Assembly (NCBI GenBank): GCA_026225945.1
Contig: JAMJFZ010001228.1
Location: forward strand, 45,001-109,000
Direction of reading: 5' to 3'
DNA length: 64,000 nt
From: Cricetomys ansorgei
Lineage: Eukaryota > Chordata > Mammalia > Rodentia > Nesomyidae
Positions 39,008-48,602 of this stretch are shown piece after piece. Numbering within the stretch: the first letter of the stretch is position 1; the number at the start of each line of letters is the position of its first letter. The position numbers and the translations under genes were made by a program. Below the pieces are notes generated by a model that saw only the letters and a list, made by a program, of their open reading frames with translations, searched no databases and had not been told where the DNA came from.

Positions 39008-39355
39008 CTGGTCTGGGGAGGGCCCTCAGTGAGTGAAACGCCGGCCATGCAGGCCTGAAAACCCATGTGAATGCAGACACAGTACTGTAAGCATCTGTAA
39101 TCATAGCGCCTCTATAGTGAGATGGGAGGCGGAGACAGGAGAATGCCCAGAAGCTCACTGGCCAGTTAGCCTTGTGTAGGCATCAGTAAAACAACGAAGA
39201 ACATCTGTCTCGAACAAGGTGGGAAGCAAGAACATGTACCCAGGGCTGTTGCCTGACTTCTACACATATCGTGGCATTCGTGCATCTGCAGTCACACACA
39301 TGAATGTGCACACACGTGTTGTGTACACACCACACCAAAAAAAAATAATAAAGAA
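39008..39355 (+). mobile_element. Composite SINE, RSINE1-related variant
   Basis: 'cctcagtgagtgaaacgccg', 'ctatagtgagatgggaggcg', 'gaagctcactggccagttag' and 'gtctcgaacaaggtgggaag', with a CA-rich end. The 'tatagtgagatgggag' body also occurs at 60610, so this is a distinct subtype. Confidence 0.8.
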
Positions 39356-39369
39356 TTAAGGCCAAGACC

Positions 39370-39690
39370 AAGGCTGGGAAGATAGGATAGTAAGTAAAGT
39401 GCTTGTCTTCCGACCTGAGTTCAATTCCCGGAACCCACATAAAAATGTCTGGAGTTGTCGTACATGCTCGTAATCCAGAGCTGAGGAGGTGGGGGTGGTG
39501 AGTCTCCGAGTCTATAGACTATAGACTACGAGTCTAGCCTATGTAGCAAGTTCTAGGCCAGCGATAAATCCTGTCTCAAAGAAGCTGGACAGTATTCCTA
39601 AGCTTAATCCCCAAGGTTGTCCTCCAGCCTCCGTGAGTGCGCATGCGCACACACACCTGCACACACAAGAAAGTGTACCCACACATTAAT
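39370..39690 (+). mobile_element. RSINE1-type composite SINE
   Basis: 'ggctgggaagataggatagt', 'cctgagttcaattcccggaa', 'gttgtcctccagcctccgtg' and a 'gcgcatgcgcacacacacct' tail. It carries a local inverted motif 'agtctatagact' near 39517 of unknown origin. Confidence 0.83.
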
Positions 39691-40214
39691 TATCTAGAGC
39701 TAGATGAGATACAAGACCGTATTCTTCAATACGCATAGCCGACAAGCAAAGTCCATAAAATTTTTAAAGTGTCCTTCATTGTTTTCTAATCAACATATTC
39801 CTTTTTTTCCCCATAGGTTTCCCTTAAGGGCATCTGTAATTCTTGATAGTTTTATTTTGAAACCCTATTTTTTGCTCGGAGGCACTATCCCTCAGTGAGT
39901 CTACCTGAATCCGGAAGTCAGACCAATTCAGGAAAGCATGGGCCAGTCTGTGATGGACAGAACTTCCGTATCATCAGGGCGGGCCCCTGCCCATACATTT
40001 TCGAGGAAACTTTGGAGAAGGTTTCCTTATTCTAGAGCATGCCTGTTGGCTACGGGAGCAGAGGACACAAAGACAAATCCAGATGGGGTTTCCTATTTGG
40101 AACCAGAACTCTTTAGATCCCTGAGCTAACTTGAGTTCTTTTTCCAAAAAGTTAAAAGAAGAAAACTAGGTTTCAGGAGAAGGTTGTCTTATGTCAAGAA
40201 TTGCCAACACGTGG
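39691..40214. other. Single-copy block with splice-like signals
   Basis: 'attccttttttttccccatag' ending at 39816 would be a strong 3' splice site, and 'ccctcagtgagtct' at 39888 offers a donor. The enclosed 77 nt have one open frame. No other gene evidence. Confidence 0.4.
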
Positions 40215-40215
40215 A

Positions 40216-40566
40216 CAGGGCGGGGAGGTGGCTCGGAGGATAAGGCACCTGCATGCAAGTGTGAGAACCAGATCCTCAATATCCATGTGTGAGCTGAGCG
40301 GTCACAGCAGCGGCTGGTGAGCCTGGCACTGGGTAAACAGAGATGAAGGATTCTCAAGGCAAGCCAGCTGGCTAGACCAGCCAACCAGAGAGCTCTGGAT
40401 TCACTTGAGAAACCCAGCCTCAAAAATAGACAGCAATGGAGAAAGACACCAACAGTAATCTTGGGCCTCTGTGCTTGCTTACACAGTGCACTCACACCTC
40501 TCGGAACGTACTTGTATTCAGATATACACGAACACAAATATATACATACACATACAGCACACACAG
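40216..40566 (+). mobile_element. RSINE1-type composite SINE
   Basis: 'gcggggaggtggctcggagg', 'gcaagccagctggctagacc', 'caatggagaaagacaccaac' and a TATACA-rich tail. Confidence 0.82.
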
Positions 40567-40599
40567 AGAGATATGCAAAAGAAGCTGAAATTTTTAGAT

Positions 40600-40897
40600 G
40601 GAGCTGGGGAAATGGCTCAGTATGTAAAGTGATTCCCGCACAAGCATAAGGACCTGAGTTTGAGCCACCCCAGCACAGGGAAAGTGGAGGCGGGTAGATT
40701 TCTGGGTGTCACTGGCCAGCCAGCCTAGCCAGATCAATGACCTTCAGGCCAATGAGAAGCACGTCCAAAAAACCTCAGGGTAGATGGCGTGCCTGAGGAA
40801 TGACAGCCAACGTCAACCCTGGCTTCCACGTGCACACACACGCATACACCTACACACAGACACAGTCACACACAGACACAGACACACACACAAGGAC
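40600..40897 (+). mobile_element. RSINE1-type composite SINE
   Basis: 'agctggggaaatggctcagt', 'cactggccagccagcctagc', 'gaatgacagccaacgtcaac' and a CACA/GACA tail at 40838-40895. It is a tandem neighbour of the previous copy, same strand. Confidence 0.85.
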
Positions 40898-41029
40898 CAC
40901 AGATATTTGGAATAGAGGAACGTGGTGAGGGAGACAAGAAAAGGGACCGGTATACAGGTCAAGCTGCTTCTTTCATGGACTTCTGCTGTTTCGAAAACAA
41001 GGCTGATGACCGTGCTTAGTGACGGGGTT

Positions 41030-41095
41030 ATCCATTCAATAAGTATTTTTAAGCACCTATTGTGCGGAAGGACTGGTCACAGAGCCAGGCAAAGC
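41030..41095 (-). mobile_element. MIR-like fragment
   Basis: 'cattcaataagtatttttaa' and 'gcacctattgtgcggaagga' resemble the reversed MIR 3' end ('aacatttattgagcacctactatgtgcc' type). Short, so tentative. Confidence 0.42.
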
Positions 41096-41151
41096 AAAGT
41101 TATTTAGTAAGGAAGCTAGGGCTTAAATAGCAGCCACATAGTTAGAGGGGG

Positions 41152-41262
41152 GGCCGGATAGTGTAGAGCAGTGGTAAAGTGTGTGCTCAGCACAGGGGAG
41201 GGGGAGGTAGTGGGGGGTGTCCTGAGTTCCAGCCTCAGCACCGAAAAGATGAACCAAACCTA
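41152..41262 (+). mobile_element. ID-like SINE with G-rich insert
   Basis: 'gccggatagtgtagagcagt', 'ggtaaagtgtgtgctcagca' and, after a GGGGAGG-rich stretch (41200-41220), 'gagttccagcctcagcaccg'. Confidence 0.7.
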
Positions 41263-41595
41263 CACTCAATTAACTCTAAAAAGTTACAACCAGCTTGAAA
41301 TGTGGCCTTGGTCTCCCATGGACCACAGCCTCTGTGTGCTGGGCCTGAGGACACACTTCCCAGATCTCACCTCTGTGATCTCATTAACCACAGCTAGTTC
41401 TTCAATCCAACTGGCCAGTAAAGCAGAGAAGGTTTTGCTTCAGTGGTCTCTTGCTAATCACAACGGATTCTTGCACCTAGCTGGGCACCAACCATAGATT
41501 CTTTCTCCAAAATTTCACAGGAATGGCCCAGATAGTCTTTGTTTTACTCTGAAACTTCGCAAGCCACGTAAGTTTAATTTCTTTGGTCCAATAAA
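41263..41595. other. Single-copy block, nothing recognised
   Basis: About 330 bp. A forward frame of 108 codons (41171-41497) begins in the ID element and has no further support. Confidence 0.38.
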
Positions 41596-41946
41596 GTTCC
41601 CTGACGAAAGCAACTTAAGGGAGAACTGAGCTTATCTTAGCTTGCAATTCCAGCCCATCGATGTACAGAAATCAAGTCAGGAACTTGAAACATCTAGTCA
41701 CACCACAACGTGTGAGAGCAGAGAGAAATAAATGCTTGCAGGCTCAGTTGCTTGCTTGCTTGTGTTCAGATCTATTTCTCCACTTTCATAAGGTTCAGGA
41801 TTCCCTGCCTAGGGAATGATGCCACCTACAGGGGGCTGAGTCTTCCCACATCAACTAACATAATTAGGACAATCCCTTACAGATGTGCCCACAGTCTCCC
41901 CAGGCAATTCTAGGTTGTGATAAGTTGACAATTAAAGCCAACTATC
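41596..41946 (-). mobile_element. MaLR/ORR1-like dispersed repeat
   Basis: 'aagcaacttaagggagaact', 'gtgagagcagagagaaataa', 'tgagtcttcccacatcaact', 'ggcaattctaggttgtgata' and 'agttgacaattaaagccaac'. In reverse complement this is the 'ttgtcaactt ... gtgggaagactc ... aagttgctt' order also seen at 54356-54722. Exact family not resolved. Confidence 0.55.
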
Positions 41947-42415
41947 ACATGCATCTAATTTTTACAAGAATCTAAAATATGTTGTGCTATACTAATTACA
42001 ATAGGAGAAAGGACATTAAATTCGTCATTCTTTGGACTCATCTATATCATAACAACAATACAAACATAGGTGTGCAACATTTTAAATAACCAACTAGTGC
42101 AGACTTTCTGGATACAAAGCTTTCTCCAGTAAGAAACAACTGAGGTTTTTAAAAACTGGTTTAGAACCCACAGAAACACTTTTTCCCCAGTGTTTTTACT
42201 CATGAAATTAAAGCATACATCTACTATAGTTTGCACAAAGGGCACCTAACATATGATGGCATATTAGAAGGACTGGAGCCATATTCAGAAATGCCTCTGT
42301 AGGAAACAGAGACTCTCAGACCTGCTCTGCCCCAGCCAACCCTGAGCATTTGTACCTCGTCTGAGCAGCATTACACTGTGGCTACAGAAAGGAATGGCGG
42401 TTCTATTCCTGTGCA
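41947..42415. other. Single-copy block, nothing recognised
   Basis: AT-rich to 42250, then balanced. No repeat could be named. Confidence 0.38.
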
Positions 42416-42417
42416 TA

Positions 42418-42470
42418 TTCTAATAAAACAGTATGGAGTACAGTCCTCAACCAGGACCTTCATCAATGAT
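42418..42470 (+). mobile_element. Possible LINE-1 scrap
   Basis: 'aaaacagtatggagtacagt' resembles LINE-1 ORF2 sequence ('gaaaacagtatgga'). It may be the left part of the LINE-1 that resumes at 42870. Confidence 0.4.
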
Positions 42471-42474
42471 TTTT

Positions 42475-42850
42475 CTTTGTCCATTTTCTTTCCCTGCTCC
42501 CTCTTCCTCTCATCCTCCCTCCCTTCTCCTCCCTCTTCTTCCTTCGACACCTTCCTCCTCCTCTCCTTCTCCCTCCTCCCCATCTCTCCATCCTCCCACA
42601 CCCCCTCGATGCTTTCTGTCTTCCCTCTTCTCTCCTCCTCTTCCTTTCCCTCACCTCCTCTTCCCTCCACCCCTCCCTCCTCCTCCCACTTCCTTTTCCT
42701 CCCTCCTCCTCCTTTCTTCTTCCACCCTCCTCTTATTCCTCTTCTCTTCCTCCCCATCCCACCACTTCCTCCTCAGCCTTTCTTCCCTTCCACTTTCCCC
42801 TCTTCCTCCCCTCCCCCTTCCCCATCACTTCCTCAATCGCCTTCCCCCAA
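42475..42850. repeat. Polypyrimidine (CT-rich) tract
   Basis: About 375 bp of C and T on + with very few purines. Long frames on both strands across it (serine/proline-rich +, arginine/glutamate-rich -) reflect composition only. Confidence 0.95.
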
Positions 42851-42869
42851 CCTTTATCAATTTTGTAGG

Positions 42870-43440
42870 AAATCAAAGCTTAACAATAATGTCAAAAGGA
42901 TATCTTTGAAAAAGTAGATCTGCCTAAAGATCCAGCCATACCATTCTTGGGTATATTCCTGTAGGACTCTGAATCCTGCTATAGAGACACCTGCTCAGCC
43001 ATAATTCTAGGGCTCTTAATTCAGTTCCTCGTGCTTACACAGAAAGCACTTACCCCACCGAGCTGTCTTCCCATCACCTCTGTTTTTAATAGCCAGAATC
43101 TATAAGCAATCCAGTGTCCTTTGGTACATGCATGGATGAACAGTGGTGGTATACTTACACAATGAGAATGTTTCTCAGCCAGGAGTGATGGACAAACTGT
43201 TGACAAATGCTATAATCTGAATGCATCTCAGATGATTCCCGCAAAGCCCAACCAAACAAGAGGGCATGGTGGATGCTAACATCTATGCAAAATCCCAGGA
43301 AACAAATTGAGCAACTGAGAAAACCCGTGCTTGTCTGAGGATTGTGTGGGGAGACAGACTGCAGTGTGATGGTAACAGGAGTAAGGAAGAGGGATGAGGA
43401 AGCCTGGGCTGTAATACATTGTCTGTCCTTTCATGGCAGT
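42870..43440 (+). mobile_element. LINE-1, ORF2 C-terminal region and 3' sequence
   Basis: At 42917-42958 the frame reads DLPKDPAIPFLGIF, the conserved ORF2 C-terminal motif, and at 43085-43170 'tagccagaatctataagcaa ... gaacagtggtggtatactta' continues the same region. A SINE scrap lies at 43005-43078. The part after 43200 is assigned with less certainty. Not open as a whole. Confidence 0.7.
43005..43078 (-). mobile_element. SINE head nested in LINE-1
   Basis: 'taattcagttcctcgtgctt', 'cacagaaagcacttacccca' and 'ccgagctgtcttcccatcac' form a reversed tRNA-like SINE head. LINE-1 ORF2 sequence continues on both sides. Confidence 0.7.
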
Positions 43441-43533
43441 GTGCACATATGTGTGTATATGCCATGTACATGTATGTATACATAGATGAATATGTGCATG
43501 TGTAGATACATGTATGTGTCTCAAAATATCAAG

Positions 43534-43757
43534 CTGGGAGCTTGGATGTAACTCAGTTGATGGAGTGCTTTACTGGCATGCGTGAAGCCCTGGGCTCCAC
43601 CCCCAGCACTACATAAACTGGGTGTCCTGGTGCAAGCCTCTAACCCCAATACTGAGGAGGCAGAGGCAGGAGAATCAGAAGGTCAAGGTCATCCTGAGCT
43701 ACACAGCAAATTTAAGCCAGGCATGGCTACATAAGACCCTGCTTCAAAAAAAGATCA
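43534..43757 (+). mobile_element. B4 SINE
   Basis: 'gcttggatgtaactcagttg', 'ccacccccagcactacataa', 'gaggaggcagaggcaggaga' and 'catggctacataagaccctg', then an A-tail. Confidence 0.9.
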
Positions 43758-44044
43758 AATTGTACATTTAAGTATCTGCAGTCGTTTATATTTTAATTAT
43801 ACCTCAGGAAAGTCTTCCAAAGTGTATATACCAAGATTCAGGAAAATTTGAATTTCATATAATATATATATATATATTGACTTGGGCCAAAGAAAGGTAC
43901 TTTTTTTTTTCAATTTAATCACCTTTTTTGCCTAGATCAGTTGTCTATCATAAACCACTGACATTTTAAAATATTAGTAATAAATTTACATCTCATTGTA
44001 TCATTTTTTTGTTTGGGGAAATGTTCTTTCAGGAAATGTGCATT
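43758..44044. other. AT-rich single-copy stretch with (AT)n
   Basis: (AT)8-9 at 43860-43877 and a T10 run near 43901. No gene or repeat recognised. Confidence 0.4.
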
Positions 44045-44045
44045 C

Positions 44046-44276
44046 CGGGGCTGGGGGTACAGCTCAGTTAACTGAGTGCTTACCCAGCATGCATAAGACC
44101 TGGCATCCGTGTGCAGCACCAAATAAACCCTGGATGGGGGAGCACGCCTGTAATCCAAGCACTTGGGAGCTGGAGGCAAGAGGGTAAAAAGTACAAAGGA
44201 AATGAAACCAGGAGGATCCTGAGTTCAAAGTGAACCTTAGCTACTTTTGATGCAGACTTTATCTCAAGAAAAAAAG
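44046..44276 (+). mobile_element. B4 SINE
   Basis: 'ggctgggggtacagctcagt', 'cagcatgcataagacctggc', 'cacgcctgtaatccaagcac', and a tail that turns into a GGGGAGG-rich purine run (44270-44330). Confidence 0.87.
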
Positions 44277-44330
44277 AAGAGGGGAGGGGAGGAAGGGTAC
44301 AGGAGGGGAGGAGGGAGAGAAGGGAAGAAA

Positions 44331-45058
44331 TAAGTGATTGGTTCTGAGGGAAGAAGGGTGAGAGCATATGAGGGAAAAGATCCTTGAAATAAATGGCTGA
44401 AGGTTGAGAGCCATTTTCTTACTCAAAAGACAATACATGGCATTTCTACAAAAAGCTACTTTTTCTCTGCCCTCTCCAAGAGCTTAGTCTTGCAAATGGC
44501 AGCTCCTGGAAACAGAAATTGCATCATTTATGAGCATTTCCAAGAGCATCTGGGCTGAAACATACTATTTGATAGGAACTAGGACGTGCCAACCAAATCT
44601 TGATTGTGCTCTAAAAATCTAGTTATTTTGCAGCTGCTTAAAACAAGTATGGCTTTGGGGATTCTGAAAAATGAAAACAAGCCAAGATAACCGATTGTTT
44701 CAGACACTATCTGAATACCATGAGGCGTCCTCTGAATAACCGTCTTGTGGATTCTGGGCACGTGGGCCTTTGTTTATTTCCTCATCAATCATAAGCCCTT
44801 CCACCTATGCAGGCTTTCCCTGGAAATGTGCTGATGACCTCTTTACTAGGGGTTTCTCAACCAAGGGATGGCTCAGCCTGAATTTAACATGCTTCAGCCT
44901 CTAAACACCATTAACTTAATTGTGTTTTAATCCTATTCAGCTACATGGAGAAGGGAGAGTGGAAGATTAATATGTTTTACACATGCTCAGTAGATAAAGG
45001 ATTAAGCAAAGTAAGATTCAGCTTATTTTTAGACGTTTTTTCTTTCTAGTTTTTCTCA
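44331..45058. other. Single-copy block, about 730 bp
   Basis: No repeat or gene recognised. Balanced, AT-leaning sequence with no long frames; one of the cleaner islands. Confidence 0.44.
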
Positions 45059-45059
45059 T

Positions 45060-45169
45060 GTTTATGTCTGGGTGTGTTTGTGTGTATGTGTGTGTATGTG
45101 TGTGTATGACTGTGTGTGTGTGTATGTGTATGTATGTGTATGAGTGTATGTGTGTGTGTATGTGTGCAT

Positions 45170-45201
<32 letters not shown>

Positions 45202-45485
45202 ACTCGCGTGTATGTTTGTATGTGTATAGGTGCATAGGTCGATGAAAGGAGTGTTATCTGTCATTTTCTGCCTTACTGAGGTAGGGTTTCGCAGTTGAAC
45301 CCAGAGCTCACTAATACAGCTAGTCTTGTTAGCAGCTTGCTCCCAGGACCCCTGTCTGTGCCTTCTGAGCACTGTGATTACATGCCTCAGTGCCCAACAA
45401 GCACATATGTGGATTCTAGGGATATGAACTCTGGTCCTCATGCTTGCTGCTCGTACAGCAAGTACTTTGATGCTAAATCATCTGA
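45060..45485 (-). mobile_element. RSINE1-type composite SINE with long TG tail
   Basis: TG-rich tail at 45066-45235. Then 'gaggtagggtttcgcagttg', 'gagcactgtgattacatgcc', 'ggattctagggatatgaact' and the diverged reversed head. Confidence 0.83.
45066..45235. repeat. (TG)n-rich tract with (CG)n core
   Basis: About 170 bp of GT/ATGT units including GCGCGCGC at 45190-45197. Confidence 0.95.
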
Positions 45486-45509
45486 CTCAATGCTTCTTTG
45501 TTTAATGCA

Positions 45510-45510
45510 C

Positions 45511-45554
<44 letters not shown>

Positions 45555-45874
45555 ACGCGCGCGCGCGCGCACATGTGAGGAATAGGGAGGAGAAAGGTGC
45601 ATCTATTCATGTGAAGGAAAAAAGTCAACACGATATTTTCCTCAATCATAGTCTACCTTAATCTTTGAGACAAAATCTCTCGCTGAACCAGGAGTTCACC
45701 AGTTCAGCTGAGCTTCTAGCTAGTGAGCCCCAGGGATCCGCCTGACTGCACCTCACCGGTGCTGCCATTACAGGTGTGCACTGCTGCACCTGGTTCTCAT
45801 GTGGGTGCCGGGGTCTTTATGCTTCTATGGCAAGCACATAAGCACATTTACCGGCTGAGACATGTCCCCAGCCC
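45510..45874 (-). mobile_element. RSINE1-type composite SINE
   Basis: (GT)n(GC)n tail at 45513-45571, 'caaaatctctcgctgaacca', 'ggtgctgccattacaggtgt', 'tgggtgccggggtctttatg' and reversed head 'gctgagacatgtccccagcc'. Confidence 0.87.
45513..45571. repeat. (GT)n(GC)n alternating tract
   Basis: About 20 GT units run into CACGCGCGCGCGCGCGCACA; unbroken purine-pyrimidine alternation. Confidence 0.96.
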
Positions 45875-46195
45875 CAACTTACTCATGTCCTAAGTCTACC
45901 TCACTACATCGAAAAGGAAGAGGGGAAGATTATGTCTTACACATACTTAGTTTGCTGAGACAGCGCTGTAGCATTGCTGTTCATCTCGATAATGTCAAGC
46001 TAAAGAACAAAGGTTTATTTTTGACTCATGGTTTCCGTCCACAGTTGCTTGGCTCTATTTGGGTGATTAGCAATAGTCTTGCTACAAATTGCGAGTTTAC
46101 CAAAGACAGGGCAATGTGCACCTCTTTGGCTCTTGATAGTGAGCATATATTCACTCAATATTTTCACTTTCAAAAATATTCTTAGCTCTCTCTAT
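45875..46195. other. Single-copy stretch with LTR-like scrap
   Basis: 45990-46050 ('aacaaaggtttatttttgac', 'tcatggtttccgtccacag') resembles part of a reversed rodent dispersed repeat. The rest is unrecognised. Confidence 0.35.
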
Positions 46196-46199
46196 GGTA

Positions 46200-46982
46200 C
46201 CTGCTAGGCAGTCACTCATGTCAAAGTGAAGCTGAATGTCTCCTTCCCGGCCAGTGGCTGTTGGAAACTCCCTGAAGTGGACAATGAACAAGCTTCTTTC
46301 TATATTATCGTGGCCCTGGAAGTAGCGGCTGGTGCTCTGGGTGAAGAGTGGGAGGATCATGTGGTCCGAGTCAGTAGTGGGAACAACAGACAAGGCTGTA
46401 TCGTGAAGCAAGGTGTCTTGACCCCCAGCAGGGTGTCAGCTGCTGAATGCGGGCATTCTTGTTAGAGATCAAGAAGGAACTGGAGGAAGAGAGTACGAGT
46501 CTGTTTACGGATGCATTGTGGATGGATGCCAACCTGAGTGTTCTCAGTTTGGTTATTGTAAAAAAAAATAATTTTTTTAAAAAGAAGAGAAGGGTAATCC
46601 TGGACTGATAGCTACTGTACTGGGGCAGCTGGAGCTAGCAGAATTCAAAAGCTTTTCAATATTGCTAGAGAAGCTGATGTCCACCGATGTGTTATCAAAA
46701 AGCCCTTAACCAGGGAAGGTAAGAAATCCAGGACCAAATCACCAATATTTGGCATCTTATTATTACGTGTACCCTGTAACACAAATTTGGACGTATTGCT
46801 CTGAAGAAACAATGCACTCAGAAAAATAAGAAGACTGCAGAATATGTTAACCTTCGGCCTAACCTTAGAATTCAAAGCTAAATGCCAGGATGTCAAGAGA
46901 TGTAAACTGACCTCACCGAGAGCTTCTACCTCTAAGTCTGGGTCCCGACAAAAACAAATGAATACTCAGCAAAAAAAAAAAA
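46200..46982 (+). pseudogene. Rps6-ps: Processed pseudogene of ribosomal protein S6
   Basis: Retroposed, intron-less copy of the mRNA for eS6, the 40S protein phosphorylated by S6 kinase. The start codon is GTG at 46226 instead of ATG, followed by [14 protein letters not shown] and then, after a deletion in the YEKRM region, [11 protein letters not shown] and [10 protein letters not shown]; the frame stops at 46463-46465. Later parts are frameshifted but recognisable: 'gtattgctctgaagaaacaa' (HKRRRIALKKQ region) and the C-terminus 'agagcttctacctctaagtc', with a TGA at 46959-46961. An A12 tail follows at 46971-46982. The total span is close to the length of the eS6 coding sequence. Not functional. 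Confidence 0.95.
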
Positions 46983-47470
46983 TTTTTTTGTGAGCATATA
47001 TCAATTATATATAGAGGTCGCTTCATTATAACATTTCATGCGCCATACAAGGCATTTTTCTCAGACATATTCCCTATTGCCTTCTCCTGTCTCCTTTCCA
47101 CAGATCCCCTTATTCTTCCTAGCTTGTACTTGTGTAAGTTACTGGTGTGTGTGTGAGTTTAATTAGAATTACTTACCGGAGCATGGGCACCGTACCCATG
47201 GCTACACCACTGAAGAAATTGTCTCTTCCCCAGCAACCATTAACTGCCTCTAGATCCCCAGGAAAAGGCAAGGCTTCACTGGCCCCTCCCACATGACGAA
47301 CTGGATCAGTCTTGTGCAAGTTATCACGTTGTGCATTCAGAAGTCGTGTCATGCCCAGGACACAGCATTCCACAGCACTCCACCCCTTCCTCTGGCTCTC
47401 GAATCATTTCTGCCCCATCTTCCTCATTTGCCCCACCTTGAGGGGAGTGAAAAGATGTCTTAATATTGCT
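46983..47470 (-). mobile_element. LINE-1 (Lx-like) 3'UTR
   Basis: Starts with the T-run of the reversed A-tail, then 'gtttaattagaattacttac', 'ctacaccactgaagaaattg', 'aaccattaactgcctctaga' and 'cacagcattccacagcactc'. It abuts the A-tail of the Rps6 pseudogene, giving a tail-to-tail junction. Confidence 0.75.
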
Positions 47471-47496
47471 GGCTTTTCAAACTTTCTCCGAGTCTA

Positions 47497-47900
47497 AGCA
47501 TGGATGTGAGATTTATTACTGCACATGATTTGGTGCGGGGGGAGGGGGCGGGTAGGACAGCACAGTGGAAGACCTCGGCAGTACAGGGCTCAGCATTTGC
47601 CCACAGCCATTGGGTATGAGCCACCTTCGCAGCCACCATGTCGTTAAACTTGATGAAGCCTCACTTCTCTGAGTTGGGGCTCCTCTATCAGGCAGGGAAG
47701 TTGAACTTGGCTCTATGCAGGGCCTCGGTCACACATTCCTTATTGTGTAGATGGTGCAGATGGACACGGCGACCTCACCAATATGTACCCTGAACACTGC
47801 CCTGGAGCTTCCCAAAGGCAGTCCGAATAACTGGGATCCTGGGTTGGGGACATTGTTGAGATCCGAGACATGAATATCCAATAGAAATTTGTCCCCAAGG
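47497..47900 (-). pseudogene. Rpl10-ps: Processed pseudogene of ribosomal protein L10
   Basis: Read on the reverse strand it contains uL16/RPL10 C-terminal sequence: AFGKLQGSV (47815-47841), ECVTEALHRAKFNFPA (about 47697-47744) followed by stops where the parent continues, then GFIKFN and DMVAA. The 3'UTR has 'ttccactgtgctgtcc' and an AATAAA (reverse of 47512-47517). Several indels and in-frame stops. The N-terminal half is missing or unrecognisable; 47900-47990 may be an additional decayed part. RPL10 is a 60S subunit protein; the copy cannot encode it. Confidence 0.85.
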
Positions 47901-47999
47901 TCCTTTAGGGCAGCTTATATTGGCAGCAGGCTGTGGGTACTTTCATGGAGGCTGCTGCAGCCATTGCATACCAGGAAAGCAGCATAGTCATCTTAATTG

Positions 48000-48218
48000 G
48001 CTGCAGAGGGATGGATATTCTTTTTAATCCCTAGATAACACATGTATTAGTTACTCTCTCACTGATATGATAAAGCTCTATTACTGGGCCAAGGTAAGAA
48101 TTTTACATACCTTCATGAAATAAAAAAATTATGCTGGATTTTTGTGATCGGCTAGATTGAAACAGGCAGGAGGTTGAATCCATTCATCTTCTCATGATAA
48201 TGCTTTCAAAATACATAA
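48000..48218. other. Single-copy stretch with LTR-like scrap
   Basis: 48045-48100 ('gtattagttactctctcact', 'gatatgataaagctct') resembles the reversed end of the LTR-like repeats at 53366 and 54356. Too short to assign. Confidence 0.35.
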
Positions 48219-48221
48219 TAA

Positions 48222-48343
48222 TGCCCAGCACTCAGGAGGCAGAGGCAGAGGCAGACAGATCTCTGAGTTTGAGTCCAGCCTGGTCTATAGAGTGTGTTCC
48301 AGACCAGCCAAGGCTCCACAGAGAAGGCCTGTCTCAAAAAATC
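48222..48343 (+). mobile_element. B1 SINE, 5' truncated
   Basis: 'gcccagcactcaggaggcag', 'gtccagcctggtctatagag' and 'cagagaaggcctgtctcaaa', ending in an A-rich tail that became (GAAA)n. Confidence 0.88.
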
Positions 48344-48349
48344 AAAAAG

Positions 48350-48375
48350 GAAAAACAAAGGAAAGAAAGAAAGAG

Positions 48376-48426
<51 letters not shown>

Positions 48427-48429
48427 AAC

Positions 48430-48471
<42 letters not shown>

Positions 48472-48472
48472 C
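48350..48472. repeat. (GAAA)n(TA)n compound microsatellite
   Basis: GAAA units at 48352-48427, then two TA blocks separated by CATA to 48472. Derived from the B1 tail. Confidence 0.97.
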
Positions 48473-48512
48473 ATTCATTGCTGAAAAAAATTAAAAAGAT
48501 ACTACAAAGAAA

Positions 48513-48602
48513 ATGAGTCCTTCTGTAGTTCTGGGATCAAACTCAAGGCCTATACATGCTAGACAAGCTCTCTACTACTGAGCTATATACCTCCAGCCCC
48601 TA
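48513..48602 (-). mobile_element. ID SINE
   Basis: 'gttctgggatcaaactcaag', 'gcctatacatgctagacaag' and 'tctactactgagctatatac' form a reversed ID element without a B1 half. Confidence 0.82.

Noticed and set aside
42378..42917. 179-codon forward and 128-codon reverse frames
   Set aside because: Both run through a polypyrimidine tract, where stop codons are rare on both strands for compositional reasons.
45046..45441. 131-codon reverse frame rich in Thr and His
   Set aside because: Translates the TG-rich SINE tail.
46226..46465. Rps6-like frame considered as a functional small protein
   Set aside because: Start codon lost, internal deletion, early stop and frameshifted downstream homology with an A-tail; all point to a dead retrocopy.
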